A stretch of 64,000 nucleotides of DNA. It comes from Myxococcales bacterium (lineage in GTDB: Bacteria; Myxococcota_A; Polyangia; Haliangiales; Haliangiaceae). Shown here piece after piece: positions 43,335-57,256 of the stretch (position 1 is its first letter; each line of letters starts with the position of its first letter). The translations under genes and the position numbers were made by a program. Below the pieces are notes generated by a model. The model was not told the origin of the DNA and searched no databases. It saw only the letters and a program-made list of their open reading frames with translations. The stretch spans positions 18,264 to 82,263 of the forward strand of contig JADKKI010000049.1 in the NCBI GenBank assembly GCA_016720595.1, in the 5' to 3' direction.

Positions 43335-44083
43335 GGTCCGGTGGTCAGTGGGGCAGTGGGAGCAGTCGGGATATCCGCCGTGATCGCGTCGAGGAGGGCG
43401 TCGAGCCCGGAGTCGCGTTCGACGAACCGATGGACGAGCTCGGAGCTGCCCTTGCCGGCACCGCGGACGATCCGGCGGGCCTTGGGCTGAAGCTTGCGGA
43501 TGCCCTCCATGATCGGCTGGACTCGCGGGTCCTCGGCATCGAGCTCGGCGATCACGGCATCCAGGTCGACGTTCTCGATCGCCTCGGCGACGCTCTCGCC
43601 ATCGGTCGCGAACAGCACATCCCAGCCGCTCGTCACGTACAGCGCCATCGCACCGCGCTGCCGATGATCGTCGCCCACCACGAGGACACGGTACCGCTTG
43701 GTCGCCTTCTCGATGCCGGGGGCGGAGCGCCGCGCCGCGGCGGCGACCAGGGCGCTCCACTCGTGCGGTGGCTCGATCACGAGGATGCCGAGCGACCAGC
43801 TCGGTGCCACCGCGTCGCGCACCACATCGCCGATCACCTCGAGAGCCCCGCCGCTCGCGGGATCCATCATCGACACCGCGAGGCGCGTGCCGATCGGGAA
43901 CCACGCCGCGGTCTCGAGCGACATCCCGACCTCGGAGACGTCACGTGTCCTGCACACCGCGAGCTCACCTCCCAGGAGGGGTTGAGCCGTGGCGGGGATC
44001 TCGATGCGGTATCGAGGAGCACGACGCGACAAGACGGCAATCTTGCCATGCCGGCACCGAGGAGTGGGGGATCGGGGTGCCAT
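43331..44083 (-). CDS. PilZ domain protein with degenerate receiver domain
   Basis: 250 residues. PilZ domain at about 20-120: RRAPRYR and TRDVSEVG match the c-di-GMP-binding RxxxR and (D/N)xSxxG motifs, so it should bind c-di-GMP. A receiver-like domain follows from about 130 (YRVLVVGDDHRQRG), but the acceptor position reads VIAELD where a canonical receiver has LLD, putting Glu in place of Asp, and no clear Lys motif is visible. Thus it is probably a phosphorylation-independent switch. A diguanylate cyclase lies 5 kb away. Coupled to the 42621 membrane protein. Start ATG 44083 is used; a shorter start is possible. Confidence 0.8.
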   Translation of the reverse strand: MAPRSPTPRCRHGKIAVLSRRAPRYRIEIPATAQPLLGGELAVCRTRDVSEVGMSLETAAWFPIGTRLAVSMMDPASGGALEVIGDVVRDAVAPSWSLGILVIEPPHEWSALVAAAARRSAPGIEKATKRYRVLVVGDDHRQRGAMALYVTSGWDVLFATDGESVAEAIENVDLDAVIAELDAEDPRVQPIMEGIRKLQPKARRIVRGAGKGSSELVHRFVERDSGLDALLDAITADIPTAPTAPLTTGP

Positions 44084-44165
44084 CGCGGCGTGTGGGTCGC
44101 GGGATGACAGGTCCCTTCAGGCACGGGTGAGTTGACGGGATCGAGGGCCCGCGCAAAGGTGCCTC

Positions 44166-44627
44166 ATGACCCGGATGTTGTTCGCACTCTGCGTGTTCGG
44201 CCTGCTCGCCCCTCGAGTCGCGCGCGCCGAGGGGGACATCATCATCGAGGTCCCGGGGGAGCGCACCAGCGAGACCAAGCTCCTCGTGGGCAGCCTCGCG
44301 GGCGCAGGTCTCCTCGTCAGCGCGATCGGCGTGTACTTCCACCTCGATTCGCGCTCGGCCTCGGACGATGTGTCCTCGAACAAGTTCACGGGGCACGCCT
44401 GGACCGCCGAGGATCAGGATCTCGTGGATCGCGCAGATCGCTCGAGATCGCGCGCGATCGTCGGGTACAGCGTCGGCGGCGCGCTGCTGATCGGCGCGGC
44501 GGTCGCCTTCATCATCACCGAGCCGAAGTCCGAGACCGCGGTGATCCACCCGCATGGTCGTGGGAGTACGGCGACCCTCGCACCCACCCACGGCGGCGCC
44601 GTGGTCGGCGGGATGTGGAGGTTCTGA
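44166..44627 (+). CDS. Secreted or membrane protein with one or two membrane helices
   Basis: 153 residues. Signal peptide (MTRMLFALCVFGLLAPRVARA), an exposed stretch, then two hydrophobic helices (about 40-58 and 100-120) separated by a Ser/Asp-rich loop. Tail HPHGRGSTATLAPTHGG is low complexity. No known family. The next lipoprotein gene starts in its stop codon (TGATG), so they are co-translated. Confidence 0.68.
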   Translation: MTRMLFALCVFGLLAPRVARAEGDIIIEVPGERTSETKLLVGSLAGAGLLVSAIGVYFHLDSRSASDDVSSNKFTGHAWTAEDQDLVDRADRSRSRAIVGYSVGGALLIGAAVAFIITEPKSETAVIHPHGRGSTATLAPTHGGAVVGGMWRF

Positions 44628-45256
44628 TGCGCCGGACACACCCGATGTGGCTCGGCGTCGGCGTTGGCATTGGCGTCCTTGTCCTTGGCCTCGGCCTCGG
44701 CGCGTGCAGCCCCGACATCGTTCCGGGTGCCTACCTGTGCGGCCCTGATCAGTCCTGCCCCGAGGATCAGGTCTGTGATGGCGTGGACAACCTGTGCGTC
44801 GCCCCGGGCGGCGCGCAGCCGTTCGCGTGTGGGACCGTCACCGAGATCGAGCCGAACGATGGCGCCACGGTGGCGCAGCCGGTCACGAACCTCGGCTGTG
44901 CCTCGCCGCTCGTGCAGATCAAGGGCTGCGCGCCGCTCGGCGACGCCGAGGATTGGTACCAGTTCGATGTCCCCGCAAACTGTGGGCCCACGGTCGCTTC
45001 GATCCGGCTGTCGTTCCCGATCGCCTTCGAGCAGTTCGCGCTCCGGCTCGGTGCGCAGCCGTCGATCGAGGGCGACTCCGCGATGTGCGGTGTCGATTCG
45101 GCGCCGGACGATGGCGCGATGCAGCTGTGCCTCAAGCAGTCCGTGACCGCGGGCACGCACTACACGGTGCGGGTCGCGCGCTCCGGCGTCGGCAACTGCG
45201 ATGGCCAGTGCGGCTACAACCGGTACACGCTGACGCTGCAGCTCGGGACTCCCTGA
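44627..45256 (+). CDS. Cys-rich lipoprotein, PPC-like
   Basis: 209 residues. The signal peptide core is almost pure Gly/Val/Leu repeats (VGVGIGVLVLGLGLGAC), with lipobox GLGAC. A Cys-rich stretch (LCGPDQSCPEDQVCDG) follows, then a strand-rich domain (about residues 75-205) with GDAEDWYQFDVP and TAGTHYTVRVARSG, resembling the pre-peptidase C-terminal (PPC) fold of secreted proteins. Function unknown. Coupled to the 44166 gene. Confidence 0.7.
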   Translation: MRRTHPMWLGVGVGIGVLVLGLGLGACSPDIVPGAYLCGPDQSCPEDQVCDGVDNLCVAPGGAQPFACGTVTEIEPNDGATVAQPVTNLGCASPLVQIKGCAPLGDAEDWYQFDVPANCGPTVASIRLSFPIAFEQFALRLGAQPSIEGDSAMCGVDSAPDDGAMQLCLKQSVTAGTHYTVRVARSGVGNCDGQCGYNRYTLTLQLGTP

Positions 45257-45281
45257 CAAATCTGCGTTAGCGTTCCTGCGC

Positions 45282-47393
45282 GTGTCGGAGCTGCACTGGA
45301 CCTGGCTGTGCGCACCGTACGTGGTGTGCGCGATCCTCATGCTCGCCGTGGCACTGACCGCGGCGCTGATGCGTGGCGATCGGGTGATGCGGCTCGGCGT
45401 CGTGGGGGCCGCCACCACCACGCTGCCCTGGGCGATCTGCACGGGGCTCGGCATGTGTATCGGCGATCCCGAGACCGCGACCCGCGTGTTCCGTGTGGGC
45501 TCCGGCCCGGTCGCCCTGATCGGCCCGAACCTCATGCTCGTGCTCCTCGGCGTCGCGGGGCAGCTCGAGCGCAATCGGTGGCTCGCGCGGATCGCCGGCC
45601 TCCTTGGCGTGATCTTACTCGCGCTGTGCTGGGGGACCGATCTCACGATCCCCGGCGTCCACCAGCTCCCGAGCGGCATCTACTATCCGAGCGCGGGTCC
45701 ACTCACCGATCTCCACTGGAGTCAGCTCGCGATCTGGATGGCGGTCGGGATCGTGATCTCCCGCCGTGCGTCTGCCAGCGGGGAGAAGCGGCGGATCTCG
45801 CGGCTCTTGCTCGGCGTGCTCGCGCTCGGCGCGATCGGCTCGCTCGACATGCTCACCGTGCATGGCGTGTGGAACGTGTTTCCGATCGCGTGGTTGCCGG
45901 CGCTGATCGGCGGCGGGATCGCGATGTACCTGGTGCTGTACACGGACCTGCTGCGCCCCCAGGGCTTCGATCGCTACGTGCTCCACGAGATGCTCGGGTT
46001 CGCCGCGGCCGCGGTGGTGATCGCCGCGCTCACGTACTTCCTCGATGGTGCGGCGCCTCTGGCCGAGGTCCTCGTGGCGAGCACGGTATGGGTGATCGCG
46101 CTCGGGATCACCTGGGCCCTCGCGCAGCAGCAGCCGCAGCGGGTCTCGGATTCGAGCTCGCTCGAGCAGTTCGTGACGACCCTCGCCGATGTCGATGACG
46201 AGCGCGTGATCGCCGAGCGCCTCGCCGCGCTGTGGAAGCTGAGCAAGATCGAGCTTCGAGGCGCATGGCGAATCGAGGGCGAGGCCCTGATCGAGATCAC
46301 CGCCGGCACGCGGTGGGACCTCGATCCCGAGGTCAAGGCGTGGATCGTCGACCACGGGCAGGCGATCGCACCCACCGATCTCGCGACGATGCGGCTGGGA
46401 GCGATCCGCCCCAAGCTCGAATCGATGCTCGCCGCCCATGGCGCCACCCTCGTCGTGCCGTTGCTCGATCGCGGCGTCTTGCTCGGGCTCGTCGAGGCCG
46501 ATCACGGTGATGCGCTGCGCGATGTGGAGCGTGGTCTGGTCGACGAATCGGCGCGCACCGCGGCGCGGGCGCTGACCTACGCCTCGCTCGCACGGGCAGC
46601 AGCCAGGGAAGGTGCCACGGCGCGCGAGGTCGAGGTCGCGGAGGCGATGCGCCTGCAGGCCTCCGCGAGCCGCGACGACGAGCTCGGTCGATGGAGCGTC
46701 GCCGCGGAGTACCGAGCCGCGCCGCGAACGACGGGCGCGGGATGGTCCGCGACCCTGCTCGCCGATGGGCGGCTCGCCTTGATGGTCACCGAGGCCCAGG
46801 CGGATGGTGTGCCCGCGGCGCTCGCGACCGCAGCGCTGACGGGCGCGTTCGCCGCGGCGACCACGGGGGCGGCGCCGATCGAGCTCGACGATCTCCTCGC
46901 GAGTCTGCGCGCGAGCGCCGAGGGCGTGATGCGCGGCGGCGAGCCGATCGCGGCGTTCATCGCCATCCTCGACGCCGACCGCCAATCACTGGCGTGGGCG
47001 TGCGCGGGACATCCGGGCGGGTACACGGTAGGGCCCGTCGCCTACGACCTGACGCAGTTCCCCATGGGCTCCGGCACCGCGCCGCGCCCGAAATCGGTCG
47101 CCCTCGGTGGCGGCGGTGGCGCCCTCGGCGCGAGCCTGGTGGCGGCCACGCGCGGCCAGACCCAGCTGCCCCACGATTCCCTGCTCGTCGTCGCGTCCAC
47201 CGCCGTGCGCGGCGAGGATGAGGAGCGCTGGGCCGCCGCGCTCCGTGAACAGGCCCCGGCGGGCCCGCGGCTCGCCACGGTGCTCGTCGAGGGCGCACTG
47301 AGGCGTGGGGACCTCCACGAAGACTTCCTCGCCGTCGTCGTTCGCCAGCGACCGGACCGGCGCAGCGAACCCGTGATGACCCCGATCGGGTAA
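45282..47393 (+). CDS. 7TM membrane protein with degenerate SpoIIE-like phosphatase domain
   Basis: 703 residues from GTG 45282. About eight membrane helices (to about residue 285), a GAF-like region (about 310-440) and a SpoIIE/PPM-like domain (about 470-700). In active SpoIIE-type phosphatases metal is held by Asp in GDxxD, GDVxGxG and TDG. Here the corresponding places read [14 protein letters not shown] and ASTA, while the flanking fold ([30 protein letters not shown]) is kept. So it is probably a pseudophosphatase receptor. Two SPFH genes follow after 20 bases, likely one operon. Confidence 0.8.
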   Translation: MSELHWTWLCAPYVVCAILMLAVALTAALMRGDRVMRLGVVGAATTTLPWAICTGLGMCIGDPETATRVFRVGSGPVALIGPNLMLVLLGVAGQLERNRWLARIAGLLGVILLALCWGTDLTIPGVHQLPSGIYYPSAGPLTDLHWSQLAIWMAVGIVISRRASASGEKRRISRLLLGVLALGAIGSLDMLTVHGVWNVFPIAWLPALIGGGIAMYLVLYTDLLRPQGFDRYVLHEMLGFAAAAVVIAALTYFLDGAAPLAEVLVASTVWVIALGITWALAQQQPQRVSDSSSLEQFVTTLADVDDERVIAERLAALWKLSKIELRGAWRIEGEALIEITAGTRWDLDPEVKAWIVDHGQAIAPTDLATMRLGAIRPKLESMLAAHGATLVVPLLDRGVLLGLVEADHGDALRDVERGLVDESARTAARALTYASLARAAAREGATAREVEVAEAMRLQASASRDDELGRWSVAAEYRAAPRTTGAGWSATLLADGRLALMVTEAQADGVPAALATAALTGAFAAATTGAAPIELDDLLASLRASAEGVMRGGEPIAAFIAILDADRQSLAWACAGHPGGYTVGPVAYDLTQFPMGSGTAPRPKSVALGGGGGALGASLVAATRGQTQLPHDSLLVVASTAVRGEDEERWAAALREQAPAGPRLATVLVEGALRRGDLHEDFLAVVVRQRPDRRSEPVMTPIG

Positions 47394-47413
47394 CCTGCCG
47401 CCGGGGGTACCCA

Positions 47414-48501
47414 ATGGCAGAGTCGTCTGGAAACAAGGTCCTGAATTTCCTGAAGGGAACAGGGGGAGAGCCGTCTCGGTTGTGGATCGCCGGAGCCGCG
47501 ATCGCCCTCGCGGTCGTGTCGTTTCGATCCTGCGCGTCGATCGAGGCCGGCCAGGTCGCCGTCCGGATCAACAACATCACCGGCTCGACCGAGGTGATCA
47601 CCCAGCCCGGGCTGATCATGAAGCTCCCCGGGATCCACAACGTGTACCTCCTCGATAGCAGCCCGCAGACGTTCCACCTGCGTGGCCCCGCCAACAAGAG
47701 TGTGCTCGAGGGCAAGGAGCTCACGGTCCGCGCCTCCGATGGCTCGAGCTTCGCGTTCAACGACACCACCCTCCTGTTCCGCGCGATCCCGGGCTCTGCC
47801 GATGAGACGCTGCGCGACTCCGGCCTCGACCACGCCTACTACGAGTGGATGCTGCCGTACGCGCGCTCGATCCTGCGCGACGAGTTCGGCCGCGAATCGA
47901 CGATCACGGTCTCGAACCCCACGAGCTTCGCGCAGGCGGAGCAGCGGGCACGTGCACGGCTCAACAAGGTGCTCGGCCCGCACGGGATCGAGATCACGAG
48001 CATCGTGACGCCGCGCCCCCGGTTCTCGAAGGAGTACGAGGATCTGATCGAGTCCCGCAACCAGACGGAGAACCAGCTCGCCGTGATCGACTCCGAGCTG
48101 TCTCGCGCCAAGACCGAGCGCGATCGCAAGCTCGCCGAGGTCGAGCGCGATCAGAACAAGGTGATCCAGACCAAGCGCGCCGAGCTCGAGTCCCAGCTCG
48201 CCACCGCGTGGACGCAGCAGACGCAGACCCACCGCGAGGTCGACACCTACAAGATCGAGAAGCTCGCGGCCGGTCAGGCCGCCCGCTCGGCCTCGAAGAG
48301 CACGGCCGATCAGCTCAAGGGCCAGCTCCAGGCAGAGTACGAATCGCGCAAGGCCGAGATCGATGCCTTCCGCAACCAGCCGGTGGAGCGCGTCATGGAG
48401 CGCCTCGGCGAGCGGCTGAAGGGCGTCACGATCGACATCCAGCCCTATCGCAACGACGGCAATCCCCAGCGTGTGCAGCTCGAGACCGTGGGAGGTGCGA
48501 A

Positions 48502-48505
<4 letters not shown>
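47414..48505 (+). CDS. SPFH/band-7 (prohibitin-like) membrane protein 1
   Basis: 363 residues. One N-terminal membrane helix (about 22-42), then an SPFH domain ([33 protein letters not shown]) and a long coiled coil (about 205-345, [25 protein letters not shown]). Such proteins form membrane rings or microdomain scaffolds, for example HflK/C and stomatin. The next SPFH gene overlaps its stop (GTGA), and a second such protein of related layout points to a hetero-oligomer. Confidence 0.88.
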
Positions 48506-49700
<1,195 letters not shown>

Positions 49701-49717
<17 letters not shown>

Positions 49718-50228
49718 CGAGCAGCCGCTCGATCGTCGGCGCCACGCCGCCGGCCAGCGCCGAGACCAGCCCGGCCTCGGCGAGCTGGAACGTGCCGGGC
49801 CGGCGCAGCGCGAGCACGGCACACGCTGGCGTCTGGCCGATCGGCACGACGAGGGCGTTGCCGATCATTGACCAGCGGCCGCTGCCCGCGACCTGGGAGA
49901 CCAGCTCCTTGACGGCCTCGGTGGTGATCTCACCATCGGCGCTCCATGCGCGGCGACGCGCCCAATCGAACGCCACGCACAGCGCTTCGCTGGCGCGGGT
50001 CAGGCGGCGGGCCTCACGCTCGAGACGGCGGGCGGCGGCCGGGAACGTCTCCTCGGCGGCGATCGCGCGCGAGACGGCCGCGAGATCCTGCATCGAGGGC
50101 AAGGGCGCTGGCGCGAGCGGGGTCGAGATCACCCCGGGGCGGGCGCGCGGGAGCGGGAGCACGGGGGGCGGAACGGTCCACACCAGCTCGACCGCGGTCA
50201 CGGCCTCGGGCCGCGCACGCTTGACCAT
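49701..50228 (-). CDS. GAF-like domain protein
   Basis: 175 residues from the ATG at 50228. A Pro-rich N-terminus with MVKRARPEAVTAVELVWTVPPP, then a helix and a GAF-like domain (about 60-175) with FDWARRRAWSADGEI, SMIGNALVVPIGQTPACAVLAL. It lacks catalytic motifs and would bind a ligand or partner. It overlaps the end of SPFH 2 by 17 bases from the opposite strand. Confidence 0.62.
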
Positions 50229-50483
50229 GGTCGGGGAGGGTGCTCGCACGTCCGGACCTGGTGCGATCCACGTGCCAGCGACGTTTCGCGACGGGATCTG
50301 GTGAGTTCGCGCCGGCCCCCGCGCGAGTCGCGCAGCGGCCTGCACGGCGAGCCCGCGTAGGTGCGCAACCCGGCTTCGTCACGTGGGATCCAGCGCCGGT
50401 TGTTGGCCCCACGTCTCACACGGCAGGTTGCTGTGAGCCCCGCTACCTTGCTCGCGGGGCCGATTGCCGGAAAGCTGTGTCTC

Positions 50484-51983
50484 ATGTGGAAGTTGCTGCT
50501 CGGGATCGCCGTGTGTTCGGCGGCGGCGTGCGGTGACAACCAGTCCGGCGACGATGCGGCAGGCAGCGACGTGCCCACGGTCGTCCCCGAGTGCCACAAG
50601 GTGGATGGGGACCTGAGCTCGTTCCAGAACTCCTCGGATCTCGGGCCGGTGGTCGCGGGTACGCTCGCGAGCTGGGATCCGGATGGTCGGTGGTTTCTGA
50701 CCGGCACACGCGTGGGCGGGGTATCGAGCTTCCAGTTCGAGCGCCAAGGGTTACAGGTCATCGTCGATCGGGACCCCACCCAGCCCGGGACGATCTCCGA
50801 CGACGAGCTGTTCCAGCGCAGCATGCTCGTGGATGCGCAAGGCGAGCCGTACACGTTGACGCGCCGGGTCTCGAACCTCGCCGCCGATGGCAGCCTGCGG
50901 GCCGAGCGCGTGGTGTGCAAAGGCACCGCGTGCACCGTTTGCACGGCGACCTTGATCCGCGCGACGCACAACGCGGCCGAAGGCGATGGCGATCACCTCA
51001 CGCTCGCCGGTCAGCTCAACAGCCCGACCTGGGGCCCGGGGTACACGTTCAACGTCCGCGTGGTCGGCACGATCGCGTACCTGATCCGGCAGGACGGCCT
51101 CCACATCATCGAGACCGCTGATCCCGAGCACCCGGTGGAGCTCGGCTCGTGGCGCCGCGCGGGCGATGGGTACTCGAACGACGTCAAGCTGCTCGAGGCC
51201 AACGGCAAGCGCTACGCGATCATCGCGGACTATCCATCGGACGTCGTCGACGTCACCGATCCCACGATGCCGCGGCTGGTCGCCCAGATCCCCGTCGAAG
51301 CGCACACCGTGTTCACCGAAGCGCGCAGCGGCAAGCTCTACGCATACTTCGGTGCGTACGACGGCACGTGCCCGGTGTTCGACGTCACCAACCCCGAAGC
51401 GCCATCACGCCAGGGCGGCTACGATGCGCTGTCGAGCATCGTCCACGACCTGATGATCGACAACGGCATCGCCTACCTCAACGCGTGGGAGGGCGGGTTC
51501 CAGGTGGTGGACTTCACGAACCCGAGCCAGCCGATCGTGCTCGGCAAGTGGCGCCAGACCCCGACCCACACCAGTCACTCGAGCTGGGCGTTCAACGCCG
51601 GCGGCCGCAAGCTCGCGCTGCACGGGGAAGAGGCCTATGCGGCGCACCTCGATGTCGTCGATGTCGATCCTGCCTCGGCCACGTTCATGACGTCGATCGG
51701 CACGTACAAGACCCGCGACTGGGTCTCGATCCACAACGTGATGGTGGTCGGCGGCCGCGCGTACATGAGCTACTACCAGGACGGCGTCCGCGTGCTCGAT
51801 GTCTCGGACCCCACGGCACCCAGAGCGCTCGGCTTCTACAACACGTGGGATCCGCAGGCGGACTACACGACCAGCGGGTTCTTCGAGGGCGCGGTCGGCA
51901 TCGATGTCGATCCGGCGCGGAAGCTCGTGTTCATCGCGGACTCGCCGCGCGGCCTGCTGATCCTGCGCGACCAGACGTTCTGA
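50484..51983 (+). CDS. LVIVD-repeat lipoprotein
   Basis: 499 residues. The ATG at 50484 gives a signal peptide with lipobox SAAAC. After a polar stretch, LVIVD-type beta-propeller repeats run for most of the chain: GLHIIETADPEHPVELG, DVVDVTDPTMPRLV, FDVTNPEAPSRQGGY, FQVVDFTNPSQPIVLG and VRVLDVSDPTAPRALGFY. Such repeats form propellers in surface proteins of Myxococcota and Archaea. His residues between repeats (HTVF, TPTHTSHSSW) could bind metal. The stop is 10 bases from the convergent Hsp70 gene. Confidence 0.8.
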   Translation: MWKLLLGIAVCSAAACGDNQSGDDAAGSDVPTVVPECHKVDGDLSSFQNSSDLGPVVAGTLASWDPDGRWFLTGTRVGGVSSFQFERQGLQVIVDRDPTQPGTISDDELFQRSMLVDAQGEPYTLTRRVSNLAADGSLRAERVVCKGTACTVCTATLIRATHNAAEGDGDHLTLAGQLNSPTWGPGYTFNVRVVGTIAYLIRQDGLHIIETADPEHPVELGSWRRAGDGYSNDVKLLEANGKRYAIIADYPSDVVDVTDPTMPRLVAQIPVEAHTVFTEARSGKLYAYFGAYDGTCPVFDVTNPEAPSRQGGYDALSSIVHDLMIDNGIAYLNAWEGGFQVVDFTNPSQPIVLGKWRQTPTHTSHSSWAFNAGGRKLALHGEEAYAAHLDVVDVDPASATFMTSIGTYKTRDWVSIHNVMVVGGRAYMSYYQDGVRVLDVSDPTAPRALGFYNTWDPQADYTTSGFFEGAVGIDVDPARKLVFIADSPRGLLILRDQTF

Positions 51984-51993
51984 TCACGCGCAG

Positions 51994-54864
<2,871 letters not shown>

Positions 54865-54880
54865 CCCTCGGCGGCCCGCA

Positions 54881-55162
54881 TCACCCGTGGAGGCGCGAAC
54901 CCGCGAGGATCCGTAGGATCACGACCTGGCGCAGGATCGAGCGCACCTGGTAGAGCACGAAGAAGCCGCAGGCGAGGCGCAGCTTCCGGATCGGCCGTCC
55001 GTGCCAGAAACCTGCGTACCCGATCTCAGGGTTTGCGCCGAGGAGCTGAAAGGCCACCAGGAGCTCGGCTTCGAGCCGGCTTGGAACCAACGGGCCGTGG
55101 TTTGCGATCCACCACGCGTACGCGTGCTCGCGGTCCGCTCTTGCTCGTGGACGCAGCAGCAA
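54881..55162 (-). CDS. RelE/ParE-type toxin
   Basis: 93 residues starting at TTG 55162. The text LLLRPRARADREHAYAWW fits the ParE N-terminal strand-helix (L-R-P-x-A-x-x-D-x-x-x-A-x-x-W), then NPEIGYAGFWHGRPIRKLRL, FFVLYQV and VVILRILAGSR give the strands and the C-terminal Arg. ParE toxins poison gyrase; RelE toxins cut mRNA, and the family cannot be split here. An upstream TTG at 55207 would add 15 residues without known homology. It lies in another frame inside the end of the putative antitoxin gene (overlap of 55026-55162), which is unusual. Confidence 0.68.
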   Translation of the reverse strand: MLLRPRARADREHAYAWWIANHGPLVPSRLEAELLVAFQLLGANPEIGYAGFWHGRPIRKLRLACGFFVLYQVRSILRQVVILRILAGSRLHG

Positions 55163-55400
55163 CGAGGCCGGCGCGATAGCGCTCGAATTCCGCGGTCGCC
55201 TCCTCAAGGGACAACAGCCCCTCGCGGTCGCCGTTCGCGAACCACGCCTCGAGATCTGCCTCCACCTCCGGGGCGAACTTCAACTCCGGTGGTCCGCCGA
55301 GAGTTACCTGCACCCGCACCTGGGTGCCGTCGGGCAGGTTCACGCCTCGGACGGTCACCTGTCCGCGCTTCACCTTCGCCGAGTGATGCGTTGTCACCAT
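55026..55400 (-). CDS. Putative antitoxin partner of the ParE-type toxin
   Basis: 124 residues from the ATG at 55400. The first about 75 residues look like a small helix/strand antitoxin (KRGQVTVRGVNLPDGTQVRVQV, then LSLEEATAEFERYRAG). After about residue 82 the frame reads basic, Pro/Arg-rich text that overlaps the toxin frame and is less protein-like, so the true C-terminus may be shorter or a base may be missing. No DNA-binding motif could be confirmed. Divergent from nothing nearby; a 164-base gap separates it from the 55565 gene. Confidence 0.52.
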   Translation of the reverse strand: MVTTHHSAKVKRGQVTVRGVNLPDGTQVRVQVTLGGPPELKFAPEVEADLEAWFANGDREGLLSLEEATAEFERYRAGLVAAASTSKSGPRARVRVVDRKPRPVGSKPARSRAPGGLSAPRRKP

Positions 55401-55564
55401 GCCTCCAGGGTAGCCGAGCCGTTGCGGCCATCCAATGGCGGAGAGCAAGGCCTGCGCCACGCGCAACTCCGCGCGATCACGCGCGCGATGTCCGGTGGAG
55501 TCCGCTGGCTGGACGATGTCCGGCCGAGTTTCGGACTCGCTCCACGCGAAGACCGAGCGCCCGC

Positions 55565-56623
55565 TCAGGTCGGCGCACGCTGCCGACGACGGAGCGCGAG
55601 CCCCGCGAACGCGAGGCCGAGCAAGCTCGCCGCACCGGGGCGACCGCCGCCGGCGTTGCAGCCGCTGTCATCCGTCTCGAGATCGGGATCGTCGGCGAAC
55701 GGGTTCGCCGAGTCGTCATCGGCCTTGCCGAGGCAGAACAGCGAGGCGCCGGCGCAGGTCGGCGCGCCCTGCGAGACATCGACGATCTGCGTGCTCGTGC
55801 CCTGCGAGAGCTTGCGCTCGTTGCCGCCGCAGATCGAGCGCGGCTCGTTCGCACCCGTGAGGCCGGCGCCGAACGCGGCGCGCAGCGCGGGAGCCACGAG
55901 GCTGCCCTTCCACGTGCGGTCGATGCCGTCCCAGTCCTTCGCGCGTCCGAGAAAACTGCACGCGTCGATCGGCCCGGGGAGGAAGCGCCGCTGGCAGATC
56001 GCCGTTGGGCCGCTGTTGTGGTCTCGCCCCGAGCTCGGTGCGGGCGGGCAGCTCTTCGCATCGAGGCGCGAGGCGACGCCGCTGGTCCTGACGGCGCGAG
56101 CCACGAGGGCCATCAGCGCATCGGTCTCCCCGCGCGCGCAGCCGATCGCATCGGCCTGCACATCGGGGCTGGTCGCCGTGCCGTCGCAGAAGTCGCCGAG
56201 CGAGAACCAGGCGTGCTGCGGGTTCGGCATGCCCTCGTGGGCGCACTGATCCTGCACCGTGTGGAGGGCGCGGCCGAGCGCGGCGCCGACCTGGCCGACG
56301 TTGGTCTCGGTGCTCGAGATCGCGACCTGGCCCAGCGCGGACCGCAGATCGTTGCCGAGCTGCCACATCCGGTGTGCTGCGCCATCCGCGGCGGTGCAGG
56401 CGGTCTCGCCGTCATCGATCTGGGCGTGGGCCCGAAGATCGTCCCACTCGCGCGAATCGGTGTCGTAGTCCTCGGTCGCGGCCCGGGTGCACAGGTTGCT
56501 CGGCAACCCGGCGGCGACGCAGCTGGTCTTGGTGAGGTCGGCGTGGGTCCCCGGCTTCAAGGCGTGCGCGGGTCCTGTGGCGGCCAGGACGATCGCAGCA
56601 GCGCACCAGGCGCGAAGGGACAT
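55565..56623 (-). CDS. Secreted S1/P1- or phospholipase-C-like protein with MYXO-CTERM tail
   Basis: 352 residues from the ATG at 56623, with signal peptide (ending AHA, residue 21-22). THADLTKTSC (His) and ALHTVQDQCAHEG resemble zinc ligands of the S1/P1 nuclease and zinc-dependent phospholipase C fold (H..D-x-x-H pattern), but the complete ligand set was not confirmed. Rich in Cys pairs. The tail DSGCNAGGG, hydrophobic stretch, LRRRQRAPT is a MYXO-CTERM signal. Surface-displayed hydrolase is the likely role. Interposed between the TA pair and the 161-residue protein of the second Hsp70 unit. Confidence 0.65.
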   Translation of the reverse strand: MSLRAWCAAAIVLAATGPAHALKPGTHADLTKTSCVAAGLPSNLCTRAATEDYDTDSREWDDLRAHAQIDDGETACTAADGAAHRMWQLGNDLRSALGQVAISSTETNVGQVGAALGRALHTVQDQCAHEGMPNPQHAWFSLGDFCDGTATSPDVQADAIGCARGETDALMALVARAVRTSGVASRLDAKSCPPAPSSGRDHNSGPTAICQRRFLPGPIDACSFLGRAKDWDGIDRTWKGSLVAPALRAAFGAGLTGANEPRSICGGNERKLSQGTSTQIVDVSQGAPTCAGASLFCLGKADDDSANPFADDPDLETDDSGCNAGGGRPGAASLLGLAFAGLALRRRQRAPT

Positions 56624-56745
56624 GCCCCCTCCCAACGCATTGCTCGTGCCACGCTTTCGCGACCCGCAGCCGTGGAGTTACAACGGCTTACGCGGATCCT
56701 CGGGTAGTCATGGCTCGTCGAGGAGTCACTGCCGCGTGGCGTAGG

Positions 56746-57231
56746 TCACCAGCTACGGTCCTCTTTCTTCGCGACCTTGGTCGGGATCAGGAGCTCCATG
56801 AACGCGTCGATGAAGGCACCGGCATCGGTCTCGAAGGTGCCCGTCAGCACCGGCCCGTCGAAGTGCTTGGTGTGCCGCGTGCCCTCGCGCTCGGTCACCA
56901 CGGTGCGGTCCGCCTTCTTCGACAGCACGTAGTCGTGCTCGAGGAGGAACAGGCGGCCGACGCTGGGATCGCCTTTCTTGGCTACGATGCCGACCATGAA
57001 CGCCTCGCCCATCTCCTTGGGCTTCGGCAGATCGATCACGCCGACCTTGTAGTCACCGCGATCCTGCGCGGTCAGCTGCGGGAGGTGCTCGACGTGCGCC
57101 TGACCCCAGACCTGATCGAAGAAGAACTTCTCCTTGCGCTCGATCACGCCGATCACCGTCGCCGCTCCCTTGAGCTTGACGAGGTTCGGCATGAACACGT
57201 GAGCCAGTGCATACGCGGGGGTCATCGCCAT
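56746..57231 (-). CDS. Conserved hypothetical protein next to Hsp70
   Basis: 161 residues from ATG 57231 (a second ATG two codons later is possible). Mixed alpha/beta with no signal peptide: VIGVIERKEKFFFDQVW, FMVGIVAKKGD, RLFLLEHDYVL and TGTFETDAGAFIDAF. I do not recognise the family. It starts 25 bases after the stop of the Hsp70-like gene, on the same strand, so it probably belongs to the DUF2760-Hsp70 unit. Confidence 0.65.
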   Translation of the reverse strand: MAMTPAYALAHVFMPNLVKLKGAATVIGVIERKEKFFFDQVWGQAHVEHLPQLTAQDRGDYKVGVIDLPKPKEMGEAFMVGIVAKKGDPSVGRLFLLEHDYVLSKKADRTVVTEREGTRHTKHFDGPVLTGTFETDAGAFIDAFMELLIPTKVAKKEDRSW

Positions 57232-57256
57232 GGACCCCCATCGTATCGTGAACTGC

